Source of the DNA: CF-46 sp963760735
Lineage (GTDB): Bacteria > Chloroflexota > Limnocylindria > Limnocylindrales > CSP1-4
Reading direction: 5' to 3'
NCBI GenBank assembly: GCA_963760735.1
Contig: CAVXEB010000004.1
Span: 2,035,828-2,099,827, forward strand
DNA length: 64,000 nt
Each line of letters starts with the position of its first letter. Position 1 is the first letter of the stretch. Of this stretch, positions 35,349-42,903 are shown piece by piece. The notes beneath the pieces are model-generated. The model was given only the letters and a program-made list of their open reading frames with translations, had not been told where the DNA came from and did no database searches. A program made the position numbers and the translations under genes.

Positions 35349-36983
35349 ATGAAGAACAGGACTGCCCTGATCGCCCTGGCGGGCGCGCAATTCCTCATGG
35401 TCCTCGACCAGACGGTCATGGGGGTCTCGATCAGTCAGCTCGTCGCCGACTTCAACACGACCGTCACGACGATCCAGGCGATCATCACCCTCTACTGCCT
35501 CGTCATGGCGATGCTCATGCTCGCCGGCGGTAAGATCGGCGACATCATCGGCCGCCGTCGGGCGTTCAGGATCGGCCTCGTCATCTACGGCTGCGGCTCC
35601 GCCTTGACGGCGATCGCCCCGACGATCGCGATCCTCACGCTCGGGTGGTCGATCCTCGAGGGCATCGGCGCCTCTCTGGTGCTGCCTGCGATGGTCGCCC
35701 TGGTCGCCGGCAACTACGAGGGCAGGGACCGCAAGGTCGCCTACGCGGTCATCGGGGGCGTCGCCGGCGCCGGGATCGCCGTCGGTCCGATCCTCGGGGG
35801 CTGGGCGACCACCGTGCTCACCTGGCGGGTGGTCTTCGCCGGCGAGGTCGTCCTCGTGATCGGGATTTTCGCGATGACCCAATTCGTCGGTGACGCGCTC
35901 AGGAGCGGGCCCAAGCCTCGGCTCGACGTCGTGGGTGCCGTCCTGTCGGCGACCGGTCTCGGGCTGATCGTCCTGGGGATCCTGGAGTCCAGCGTCTGGG
36001 GTCTGATCCAGCCGAAGGATGCGCCCATCGAGCCGTTCGGCCTCGCGCCGACCCTCTTCGTGATCTCAGCCGGCGGGATCCTGCTCTGGGCGTTCGTGCG
36101 CTGGCAGCGCCACCGTGAGGCGATCGGGAGCGACCCGCTCGTCCACCTCGACCTGCTGAAGATCCTGCCGCTCCGATCCGGATTGATCGGTCTCTTCACG
36201 CAGAACCTCCTCTTGATGGGCGTGTTCTTCATCGTCCCGCTCTATCTCCAGCTCGTCCTGGGCCTCGACGCCCTGCAGACGGGCCTCAAGATGCTCCCGG
36301 TCTCGATCGCCATGTTCGCGGCGTCCGCGGCGGGGTCCCGCCTCTCGAGCCGCTACTCGGTCCGGTCGATCACCCGGGCGGGGCTCGTCCTCTCCGGCCT
36401 CGCGTGCGTGATGCTGCTCGCGACGATCAAGCCCGACCTCGCCGATCTCTTCTTCGCGGCCGGGATGGGCGTGCTCGGTGCCGGGATGGGACTGATGGCG
36501 TCGCAGCTCGGCCTCGTCGTCCAGTCGTCAGTGGACGCCTCCGGCCGCGGTGAGGCCGGCGGCCTCCAGTTCACCGGGCAGCAGCTGGGCTCGTCCCTCG
36601 GCGTCGCCCTGATCGGCGCGATCGTCCTGGCGGGCCTCACGACGACGTTCGCCTCGAGCATCCAGGCCGACCCACGCATCAGCCAGGAGGTCGCGGGTCA
36701 GGTGGGGACCGCGGTCGGCACCGGGATCGACTTCGTCTCGTCGACGGCGATCCAGACCGCCGCCGAGGATGCCGGGCTCGACGCGGCCACGAGCGCCGCG
36801 ATCGTGGACGACTACGAGCAGGCGCAGCTCCGGTCGCTGAAGGCCGGCTTGCTGGCGGCGGCGCTCCTCGCCCTCGTCTCGCTCGCGTTCACCGGAGGCC
36901 TGCCGGGCAACGTGCCGATCAGCGCGCCCGCGGCGGGCGACGCCGACGCCGTCCCCGAGGGAGTCAAGCCGGCGACGGCTTAG
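35349..36983 (+). CDS. DHA2 (14-TM) MFS multidrug-type exporter
   Basis: A 544-residue drug:H+ antiporter of the EmrB/QacA class. TM1 reads AGAQFLMVLDQTVMGVSISQ (with the acidic residue usual in DHA2), followed by motif A GGKIGDIIGRRRAFRIG, motif C-like AGIAVGPILGGWATTVLTWR, and a second half with VFFIVPLYLQLVLGLDALQTG, then AGMGVLGAGMGLMASQLGLV. An extracytoplasmic insertion (SIQADPRISQEVAGQVGTAV) lies before the last helix. The protein is intact, unlike its relative at 3891-5493. Start ATG 35349; the open frame upstream to 35091 spans the promoter region and motif copy C. The divergent LuxR gene is the likely regulator. Confidence 0.9.
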   Translation: MKNRTALIALAGAQFLMVLDQTVMGVSISQLVADFNTTVTTIQAIITLYCLVMAMLMLAGGKIGDIIGRRRAFRIGLVIYGCGSALTAIAPTIAILTLGWSILEGIGASLVLPAMVALVAGNYEGRDRKVAYAVIGGVAGAGIAVGPILGGWATTVLTWRVVFAGEVVLVIGIFAMTQFVGDALRSGPKPRLDVVGAVLSATGLGLIVLGILESSVWGLIQPKDAPIEPFGLAPTLFVISAGGILLWAFVRWQRHREAIGSDPLVHLDLLKILPLRSGLIGLFTQNLLLMGVFFIVPLYLQLVLGLDALQTGLKMLPVSIAMFAASAAGSRLSSRYSVRSITRAGLVLSGLACVMLLATIKPDLADLFFAAGMGVLGAGMGLMASQLGLVVQSSVDASGRGEAGGLQFTGQQLGSSLGVALIGAIVLAGLTTTFASSIQADPRISQEVAGQVGTAVGTGIDFVSSTAIQTAAEDAGLDAATSAAIVDDYEQAQLRSLKAGLLAAALLALVSLAFTGGLPGNVPISAPAAGDADAVPEGVKPATA

Positions 36984-37024
36984 CAGTCCGTCGACACGCT
37001 TGTCCGCTCCGCCCCGCGTCTACC

Positions 37025-37726
37025 ATGTCCACCATGGAGCCCGATCGACCCGCCGATGAGGCCATGACCGACGAGCCTGCACGGCGGTCGGTGGGCGGCA
37101 GCCGCACAACCCGACCAGCCGACGTCCTGCCGCTCGACCGCTTCAACGCATTCACCGACGGCGTCCTCGCGATCGCGATCACGCTGCTGGTCCTCGAGCT
37201 CTCGGTCCCGGCGGTCAACGGCCGTCTCCTGCCGGCCCTCGCCGAGCAGTGGCATGAGTTCCTTGGGTATCTGGTCAGCTTCGTGTTCATCGGGGGGATC
37301 TGGGTCAGCCACGCCGGGATGACGAAGCTGATGCGGCACGCCGACACGCTGGCCTACGGGATCGACCTGCTGATGCTGCTCTTCGTGGGCGTCCTCCCGT
37401 TCTCGACGAACCTGATGGTCACCCACCTCTCCGGTCCCGACGTCGGGGCCGCGGTCATCATCTACGGGGTCAACGTGCTCCTGGCATCGCTCGCGCTGAG
37501 CCTGCTGATGTTCTACATCGCCAGTGAACGGTCGCTCGTCCTGGACGAGGTCGCCGACGAGACCCTGGATGCGAAGGTCCGTCAACGGTGGGTCCTGATC
37601 GCCCTGAATGTCGGCGCCATCGTCCTCGCCGTCGTGACGCCGCTTGCCGCCGTCGGGGTGTACCTGGTCATGACGTTCCTCGCACTTGCCCTTCCGCTGA
37701 TTCACCTTCGTCGGCGCCCGCACTAG
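37025..37726 (+). CDS. TMEM175/DUF1211-type potassium channel-like protein
   Basis: 233 residues with six hydrophobic segments. The family hallmark is present in TM1: DRFNAFTDGVLAIAITLLVL (RFxxFTDGVxAIxxTLLVLEL), and the second helical hairpin has GIWVSHAGMTKLMRHAD. Bacterial TMEM175 proteins form K+-permeable channels without a canonical TVGYG filter. The first 40 residues are a charged cytosolic leader. The ATG at 37025 is 41 bases after the MFS stop, so co-transcription is possible. Together with the K+ channel and cation/proton antiporter, this suggests a K+/Na+ balance region. Confidence 0.85.
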   Translation: MSTMEPDRPADEAMTDEPARRSVGGSRTTRPADVLPLDRFNAFTDGVLAIAITLLVLELSVPAVNGRLLPALAEQWHEFLGYLVSFVFIGGIWVSHAGMTKLMRHADTLAYGIDLLMLLFVGVLPFSTNLMVTHLSGPDVGAAVIIYGVNVLLASLALSLLMFYIASERSLVLDEVADETLDAKVRQRWVLIALNVGAIVLAVVTPLAAVGVYLVMTFLALALPLIHLRRRPH

Positions 37727-37787
37727 GTCTCCGCATGCAGAGCCATCAGAGCAAGAAGACCTCGCGGATGTGGGCGCTCCGATCGTC

Positions 37788-38216
37788 GTGAAGGATCAGG
37801 CGATCCTGTCGGAGCAGCGCGTCCACGTGGTCGCCGGTCTGGGACCGGTCGGCCGCGCCGTGATCGACGAGCTGGTCGGTCTAGGGCTTCCAGCTCGGGC
37901 GATCGCCCGGCACTCGGTCAACGGCCTGCCTCGCGAGGTGGACGTCGTCGAAGCGGACATCACGACGCGGGAGTTCGCCTCGCTCGTGTTCGAGGCGGCC
38001 GGCCGCGAGCCGAAGGTCAGGGCAATGCCTTCGGCGATGCTGACGATCCTCGCACTCGTGCGCCCGACCCTGCGCGCTGTTCGGGAACAGCAGTACCAGC
38101 GCGAGGCGCCGTGGGTGGTCGATCACACCAAGTTCGCAGGCGCATTCGGCGCCCACGTCACCCCCCATCGAGAGGCGATCACGACCACCCTGGATTGGTT
38201 CCGTGGAGCTCAATAG
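37788..38216 (+). pseudogene. NAD-dependent epimerase/dehydratase (SDR) with middle deleted in frame
   Basis: The start carries the Rossmann beta-alpha unit (RVHVVAGLGPVGRAVIDELV, GLGLPARAIARH) and ends around VDVVEADITT. It joins directly to the C-terminal end of an SDR-type epimerase: FASLVFEAAGREPKVRAMP, LALVRPTLRAVREQQYQREA and PWVVDHTKFAGAFGA. A normal member has about 300 residues with a YxxxK catalytic pair between these ends. Here only 142 remain, with no Tyr/Lys motif. The junction is near 37960 and keeps the frame, so a stable but catalytically dead protein could be made. The start is probably GTG 37788; GTG 37770 is also in frame. Confidence 0.75.
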
Positions 38217-39051
38217 CGATGACCACGTGAGCGAAGGCGCCAGGATCGGAGACCGTCTCGCCGTCGCGGCGCTCGCGCTCGCGGCGGTCGCGGCCGCCGC
38301 CGGCCTCCTCGTGTCGGGCCTGTATCGGGACACTGCGGAGATGGTCCGCGAGGCCCGGGCTGCAGATCTCGTGACCCTGGCTGTCGCCGTGCCCGTCCTC
38401 GGATTGAGTCTGTGGCGGGCCCGATCGGGATCGGCGGGCGCGCGACTGGTCGCGATTGGCGCACTCGGATACCTGTCGTACTCCTACGCGATCTTCGCCT
38501 TCTCGGTGGTCATCAATCCGTTGACGCCGGTCCACATCGCGATCCTCGGACTCGCGACCTGGTCGTTCGTGCTCGCCATCTTCGGGCTCGACCAGGCGAC
38601 GCTCGATCGGGCAAATCGGATGCGCCTGTCACGCCGCGTGGCCGGCGCCTTCCTCATCGTGGTCGTCGTCCTGTTCGCCATGCTGTGGCTCGGCCAGATC
38701 GCGGGCGCGATCACCAGCGGAAAGCTGCCGGCCTCGGTCAGTGACCTCAACCTCCCGACGAACGCGGTCTACGCGCTCGACCTTGCCTTCGCACTCCCCC
38801 TTCTTGCCGTAGCTGGCGGGTGGCTTCTCGGGAACGACCGACGAGGTCCGGCGGCCGGTCTGTCCGCGCTCGCCTTCACGATGTTGATGGGGCTGTCGGT
38901 CGTGGCCATCTTTGCGGTCGACGCCGCGAGCGGCATCGCGATCGAAGTCGTACCCGTCGCGATCTTCGGAGTCATCACGGGAGTCGCCGCAATTCTGGAG
39001 GTCGTCGGCCTGTTCAGCTCGCCAGGATCAGCGCCGGCTCCGCGGCCGTGA
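38203..39051 (+). CDS. Multi-pass membrane protein of unknown function
   Basis: 282 residues with seven to eight hydrophobic segments (for example about 18-41, 57-70, 86-106, 109-128, 145-168, 190-208, 221-243 and 249-270), connected by short charged loops. No domain is recognised. The GTG at 38203 overlaps the end of the epimerase remnant by 14 bases; a GTG at 38227 is an alternative that avoids the overlap. Loops such as DQATLDRANRMRLSRRV lie on the cytosolic side by the positive-inside rule. Near neighbours are ion transporters, but the sequence itself gives no transport motif. Confidence 0.7.
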   Translation: MELNSDDHVSEGARIGDRLAVAALALAAVAAAAGLLVSGLYRDTAEMVREARAADLVTLAVAVPVLGLSLWRARSGSAGARLVAIGALGYLSYSYAIFAFSVVINPLTPVHIAILGLATWSFVLAIFGLDQATLDRANRMRLSRRVAGAFLIVVVVLFAMLWLGQIAGAITSGKLPASVSDLNLPTNAVYALDLAFALPLLAVAGGWLLGNDRRGPAAGLSALAFTMLMGLSVVAIFAVDAASGIAIEVVPVAIFGVITGVAAILEVVGLFSSPGSAPAPRP

Positions 39052-39327
39052 CCCAGCTCATGCTTCGGCGCAACGCCTACGTTCGGTCCTCGGCCAGCCA
39101 CGTCAGTCCAACCAGGGTCGTCGTGGCCCGCGAGCATCGCCTTCCTCTCGGTCCGGGGCGCCAGGCTCATTGCTGCGTCTCGATGACGTCGGGCTCTGCG
39201 CCCGGCCATGATCAGCCGGATAGGTAGCATGACGTCGCGGGGGTGCCCAGCGCCTCACGGCGGTCATCCTTCCGTGGACCCAGGGAGGGCCTTGTCGAAG
39301 CATGCTGTCAACGGTCCGACGCGCCGA

Positions 39328-40074
39328 GTGACCGTGCCCAGGATTCGCCGGTTGCGAGCGCTCGAGCCTCGGCGGCTCCCCGATCCGACGAGCAGCCACG
39401 ACACGCGAGGAAACGCAGTCCTTCGGCCGATCGTCTTCGGCGCCAACGACGGGCTCGTGAGCAACCTCGCGCTCGTGATGGGCGTCGCAGGTGCCGGAGC
39501 CGCGTCTGGTGTGATCCTCCTGGCGGGGATCGCCGGGCTCCTCGCCGGCGCATTCAGCATGGGAGTCGGCGAGTACGTCTCGGTCCAGTCGCAGCGCGAA
39601 TTGCTCGACTACCAGCTCGAATTCCAGCGCCTCCAGCTCCGCGAGGCGCCCGAGCAGGAGCACCGGATCCTGACCGACATCTACGTCGGCCGCGGCTTCG
39701 AGCCAGACGAGGCACGACACTTCGTTGACCGGGTCTTCGCGCGGCCGGAGCAGGCGACTCGTTTGCTCATCTTCGAGGAGGTGGGGCTGGACGAGCGTTC
39801 GATCGGAGCGCCGGTTGCCGCCGGGCTCGGCTCGTTCCTCGCGTTCACCCTGGGAGCGGCCATTCCGCTCGTGCCGTATCTCGTGCTCGAAGGGACCCCG
39901 GCGTTCCGGGTGAGCATCGCGGCGAGTCTCATTGCGCTGTTCGCGCTCGGTCTCGGGATCAGCCGCCTGACCCATCGCTCGCCCTTCCGGACGGCGATCC
40001 GCCAGCTCTTTCTCGGAGCAACCGCCGCCGCCGTCACCTACGGCGTGGGAACGCTGCTCGGCGCATCGATCTGA
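39328..40074 (+). CDS. VIT1/CCC1-family iron/manganese transporter
   Basis: About 248 residues. The first helix has the family hallmark PIVFGANDGLVSNLALVMGV, followed by AGAFSMGVGEYVSVQSQREL, a cytosolic metal-binding Glu-rich segment (QLREAPEQEHRILTDIY), a second helical part SFLAFTLGAAIPLVPYLV, and a C-terminal LFLGATAAAVTYGVGTLLGA. Such proteins move Fe2+ or Mn2+ out of the cytosol. The start is uncertain; GTG 39328 is used, and the open frame continues upstream to 39208. The 276 bases before it hold no other gene. Confidence 0.85.
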   Translation: MTVPRIRRLRALEPRRLPDPTSSHDTRGNAVLRPIVFGANDGLVSNLALVMGVAGAGAASGVILLAGIAGLLAGAFSMGVGEYVSVQSQRELLDYQLEFQRLQLREAPEQEHRILTDIYVGRGFEPDEARHFVDRVFARPEQATRLLIFEEVGLDERSIGAPVAAGLGSFLAFTLGAAIPLVPYLVLEGTPAFRVSIAASLIALFALGLGISRLTHRSPFRTAIRQLFLGATAAAVTYGVGTLLGASI

Positions 40075-40115
40075 GGCGCCACTCCTGTGGGAATCGGGCC
40101 GCGGATGCCAGGCGG

Positions 40116-40538
40116 TCAGCCGTCGTCACAGCAGTCGGCGATCTCACGGACGATGTCGCTCTCGGAGATGACCCCGATCGGTGTCTGTCGAGTGTCGACG
40201 ACGACGAGTCGGTGGACGTGTTCCGCGGTCATCTGCCGGGCGGCTTCGTCCAGCGACGCCGACCCTGAAATGGTCTTCGCCGGCGTGGTCATCAGGTCGC
40301 GGACCATGAGGCCGTGCCAACCCGACCAGGGGAGGGTCGACCCTCGAAGCCGGACGAGGTCGGTCTGGCTGATGACACCGACCAGCCGATCAGCCTCGTC
40401 GACGACCGGCAATCCGGTGATCTCGTAACCGGCCAGCAGCTCCGCAACGCCGGCGACGGCGTCATCCTCGGTGACGACGACAGGACTCCGCGTCATCAGG
40501 CTCGCCACCGTCGGTTCGCTTGATCGTCCGGTCATCAT
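40116..40538 (-). CDS. Tandem CBS-domain protein
   Basis: 140 residues, essentially two CBS domains: VASLMTRSPVVVTEDDAVAG, ITGLPVVDEADRLVGVISQT and DLV; then VRDLMTTPAKTISGSASLDE, VHRLVVVDTRQTPIGVISES and DIVREI. CBS pairs bind adenine nucleotides and sense energy state. There is no attached effector domain. The ATG 40538 is preceded by GAGGAG at seven bases; an earlier in-frame TTG at 40562 is less likely. A paralogue lies at 58710-59153, beside the hydrogenase operon. Confidence 0.88.
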   Translation of the reverse strand: MMTGRSSEPTVASLMTRSPVVVTEDDAVAGVAELLAGYEITGLPVVDEADRLVGVISQTDLVRLRGSTLPWSGWHGLMVRDLMTTPAKTISGSASLDEAARQMTAEHVHRLVVVDTRQTPIGVISESDIVREIADCCDDG

Positions 40539-40869
40539 CCCGGCGCTCCTCGATCCCGGCAACCATCGATGTCCGAAAGGTGCGCAGCGTCGCCGATCGA
40601 ACCGAGGATGTACCTGGACCGGCGCCTTGGTCGAGGTCCCTTCGGCCCGTCCTCACGGTCCCGATGGCCCGTCATCCGCGAGCGGAGCAAGCACACCAAG
40701 GGGGGTCGGCCTCGGGTTCTCCAGGACCCCAGCCGGTACCTCGAATCCGGATCCCCTCTTGTACCCGCGGACGGGCCGGGACTCGCCCCGCCCAATCGCG
40801 GAGGCCGAATGCTGAACCCGACGATCGACACCGCCGCCGGGATGCGTCTTGAGCCGGGCGGGCTCGGCG
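40539..40869. other. Intergenic stretch, no feature found
   Basis: 331 bases between the two leftward genes. Several open frames run across it on both strands, but none has a ribosome site with a plausible start, a domain or coding-like composition. It must hold the promoter of the CBS gene. I saw no strong palindrome. Confidence 0.5.
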
Positions 40870-41271
40870 TCAGGTTGGCGTGACTGCCGCGGGCGCGAGG
40901 GCAGCCTGGATCGCCTCATGGAGTCGAGCACCGGTCGGCTGGCCCAGAAGGACCGTCACGCCGTGGCGCCCGCTGGTCTCCTCCCAGCTGAGCGCGAGCC
41001 CAGGCGAGGTCAGGACGACCGGCGTGTCCGAATGAACGTCTCGAATGTTCTCGATCAGGGTCCGCGCTCCCTCGGCGTCGCCACTCGCCCAGACGTCGTA
41101 GACAAGGACGTCTGCACGCTCGGCCAGGTCGCATGGTTGTCCGGCCAGGACCGGGCAGCGGTTGCGGGTTGGTCCGCCACATTCGATCACGTCATAGCCG
41201 AAGCGACGGAGTGAATCGGCTTCCTGGCCAGCCAGGTCAAGGTCGTGATGGACTACGAGGACGCGGGTCAT
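40870..41271 (-). CDS. Response-regulator receiver-like protein, probably pseudo-receiver
   Basis: 133 residues with a CheY-like alternation: TRVLVVHHDLDLAGQEADSL (strand 1), RADVLVYDVWASGDAEGART (strand 3, with an Asp in VYD), DTPVVLTSPGL (strand 4), and GVTVLLGQPTGARLHEAIQA (strand 5 and helix 5). The acidic pair that normally follows strand 1 is replaced by HHD, and Gly-Gln replaces the usual Lys after strand 5, so phosphorylation may not be possible. CGGPTRNRCPVL adds two cysteines. The ATG 41271 has GGAGG six bases upstream. There is no output domain; perhaps a protein-interaction switch (inference). Confidence 0.7.
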   Translation of the reverse strand: MTRVLVVHHDLDLAGQEADSLRRFGYDVIECGGPTRNRCPVLAGQPCDLAERADVLVYDVWASGDAEGARTLIENIRDVHSDTPVVLTSPGLALSWEETSGRHGVTVLLGQPTGARLHEAIQAALAPAAVTPT

Positions 41272-41510
41272 CTCACACCTCCACGCGATGCTCCTCGTCC
41301 GGTCCATAGGTAGGCCGGTTATCGGGCAAGGTTCGGCGCCCAGGATGGCCGGAGCGAGGGGCGAACGTCACCCATCGGCGGGCTGTCCGGCCCCTTCGCG
41401 ATCCTCGGCGCCGAGCGGTGTGAGCCCTGCCCCGCCGCTCACTACCCGAGAAGCGGCGGTGGTCCCCGTCCGGACCCGCGGGCCCATGACGGACCCGTCA
41501 GACTGACCTC

Positions 41511-42782
41511 ATGCGGATCGTGAGTGCCCACGAGGCGGTCGCCGGGATCTTGTCCGGCGATCAGGTCTACCTCCAATGTGCCGCGGCGACGCCGTCGGTG
41601 CTGCTCGACGCGCTCGTCGCTCGGGCGTCGGAACTCGACGACGTCGGCGTCGTCCACCTGCATTGCGAAGGCCCGGGTCCACACCTGGCACCTGCGATGG
41701 CCGGCCACTTCCGACACCGCGCCCTGTTCATCGGGCCCAACGCACGTGCCGCCGTGAATGAAGGACGCGCGGACTACGTTCCCGTGTTCCTGTCTGATGT
41801 GCCGCGGCTGTTCAACTCGGGGGCGCTGGCGCTCGACGCGGTCCTCGTCAACGCGACGCCACCCGACGCCCACGGCTTCTGCTCCCTCGGTGTCTCGGTC
41901 GAGGCGATGCACTCCGCGATCCGCGCGGCCAGGACCGTCATCGTTCAGCTCAACCGGGCGATGCCGCGGACGCTGGGCGAGAGCTTCATCCACGTCGACG
42001 ACATCGACCTGGCGGTCGAGGTCGACGTGCCCCCGTACGAGCACGAGGTCGGCCCGATCGGTGACGTCGAGCGTCGAATCGGCGAGCACGTGGCGGATCT
42101 TGTGCCCGACGGAGCGACACTCCAGCTCGGGATCGGCGCCATTCCGGCAGCCACGGCCCTCGCCCTCCGCGACAAGCGCGACCTCGGGATCCACACCGAG
42201 ATGTTCACCGACCCGGTCGTCGATCTCGTCGAGGCCGGAGTCGTCACCGGCGCCCGCAAGGAACGCAACCGCGGCAAGATCGTGACGGCGTTCCTGATGG
42301 GCTCGAAGCGCCTGTACGACTTCGTCGCCGACAACCCGATGGTCGAGATGCGCGCGGTCGACTTCACGAACGATACCCACGTCATCCGATCATTCAGCCG
42401 GATGATGGCGATCAACTCGGCGATCGAGGTCGACCTGACCGGGCAGGTGTGTGCCGACTCGATCGGCCATCGCCTCTACAGCGGCGTTGGCGGCCAGATG
42501 GACTTCATCCGTGGAGCGGCCCAGTCCGAGGATGGGAAGGCCATCATCGCCCTGCCGTCGACTGCCGCCGGTGGGATGCGGTCCCGGATCGTCGCGACCC
42601 TCGCCGCCGGCGCCGGGGTGGTCACGACGCGCGCGCACGTCCGGACGGTCGTCACCGAATGGGGCATCGCCGAGCTCTTCGGCAAGAGCACGCGCGAGCG
42701 CGCCGAGGAACTGATCGCGATCGCGCACCCGTACCACCGCGACGCGCTGCGGGCGGAGGCTCGGTCGACGCACGAACTCTAG
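41511..42782 (+). CDS. Acetyl-CoA hydrolase/CoA-transferase (4-hydroxybutyrate CoA-transferase type)
   Basis: 423 residues of the Cat1/4-hydroxybutyrate CoA-transferase family. These enzymes move CoA between acetyl-CoA and other acids through a glutamyl-CoA intermediate. Visible: NATPPDAHGFCSLGVSVEAM, LQLGIGAIPAATALAL, the catalytic-Glu segment LGIHTEMFTDPVVDLVEAG, VCADSIGHRLYSGVGGQMDF, and TEWGIAELFGKSTRERAEEL at the end. The actual acid partner (acetate, butyrate or succinate) cannot be read. It sits just before malic enzyme and the PHA cluster, so acetate recycling into acetyl-CoA is a good guess. The start ATG 41511 is 240 bases past the divergent receiver-like gene. Confidence 0.88.
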   Translation: MRIVSAHEAVAGILSGDQVYLQCAAATPSVLLDALVARASELDDVGVVHLHCEGPGPHLAPAMAGHFRHRALFIGPNARAAVNEGRADYVPVFLSDVPRLFNSGALALDAVLVNATPPDAHGFCSLGVSVEAMHSAIRAARTVIVQLNRAMPRTLGESFIHVDDIDLAVEVDVPPYEHEVGPIGDVERRIGEHVADLVPDGATLQLGIGAIPAATALALRDKRDLGIHTEMFTDPVVDLVEAGVVTGARKERNRGKIVTAFLMGSKRLYDFVADNPMVEMRAVDFTNDTHVIRSFSRMMAINSAIEVDLTGQVCADSIGHRLYSGVGGQMDFIRGAAQSEDGKAIIALPSTAAGGMRSRIVATLAAGAGVVTTRAHVRTVVTEWGIAELFGKSTRERAEELIAIAHPYHRDALRAEARSTHEL

Positions 42783-42903
42783 AGGCACAGCGAGCCGCGG
42801 AGCGCGTGATCGGTCGCAGGACCGGCCCAGCGCTTGGGTCCACATGGCCCTGTCCAGGCCGAGGATCGCGCCGGACGATGGCGAGATGGCAGAGGATTCG
42901 GAG

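Noticed and set aside
41511..42782. Citrate lyase alpha subunit or propionate CoA-transferase
   Set aside because: Length and the TEMFTDPVVDL/GQMDF blocks fit the acetyl-CoA hydrolase/4-hydroxybutyrate CoA-transferase family better.
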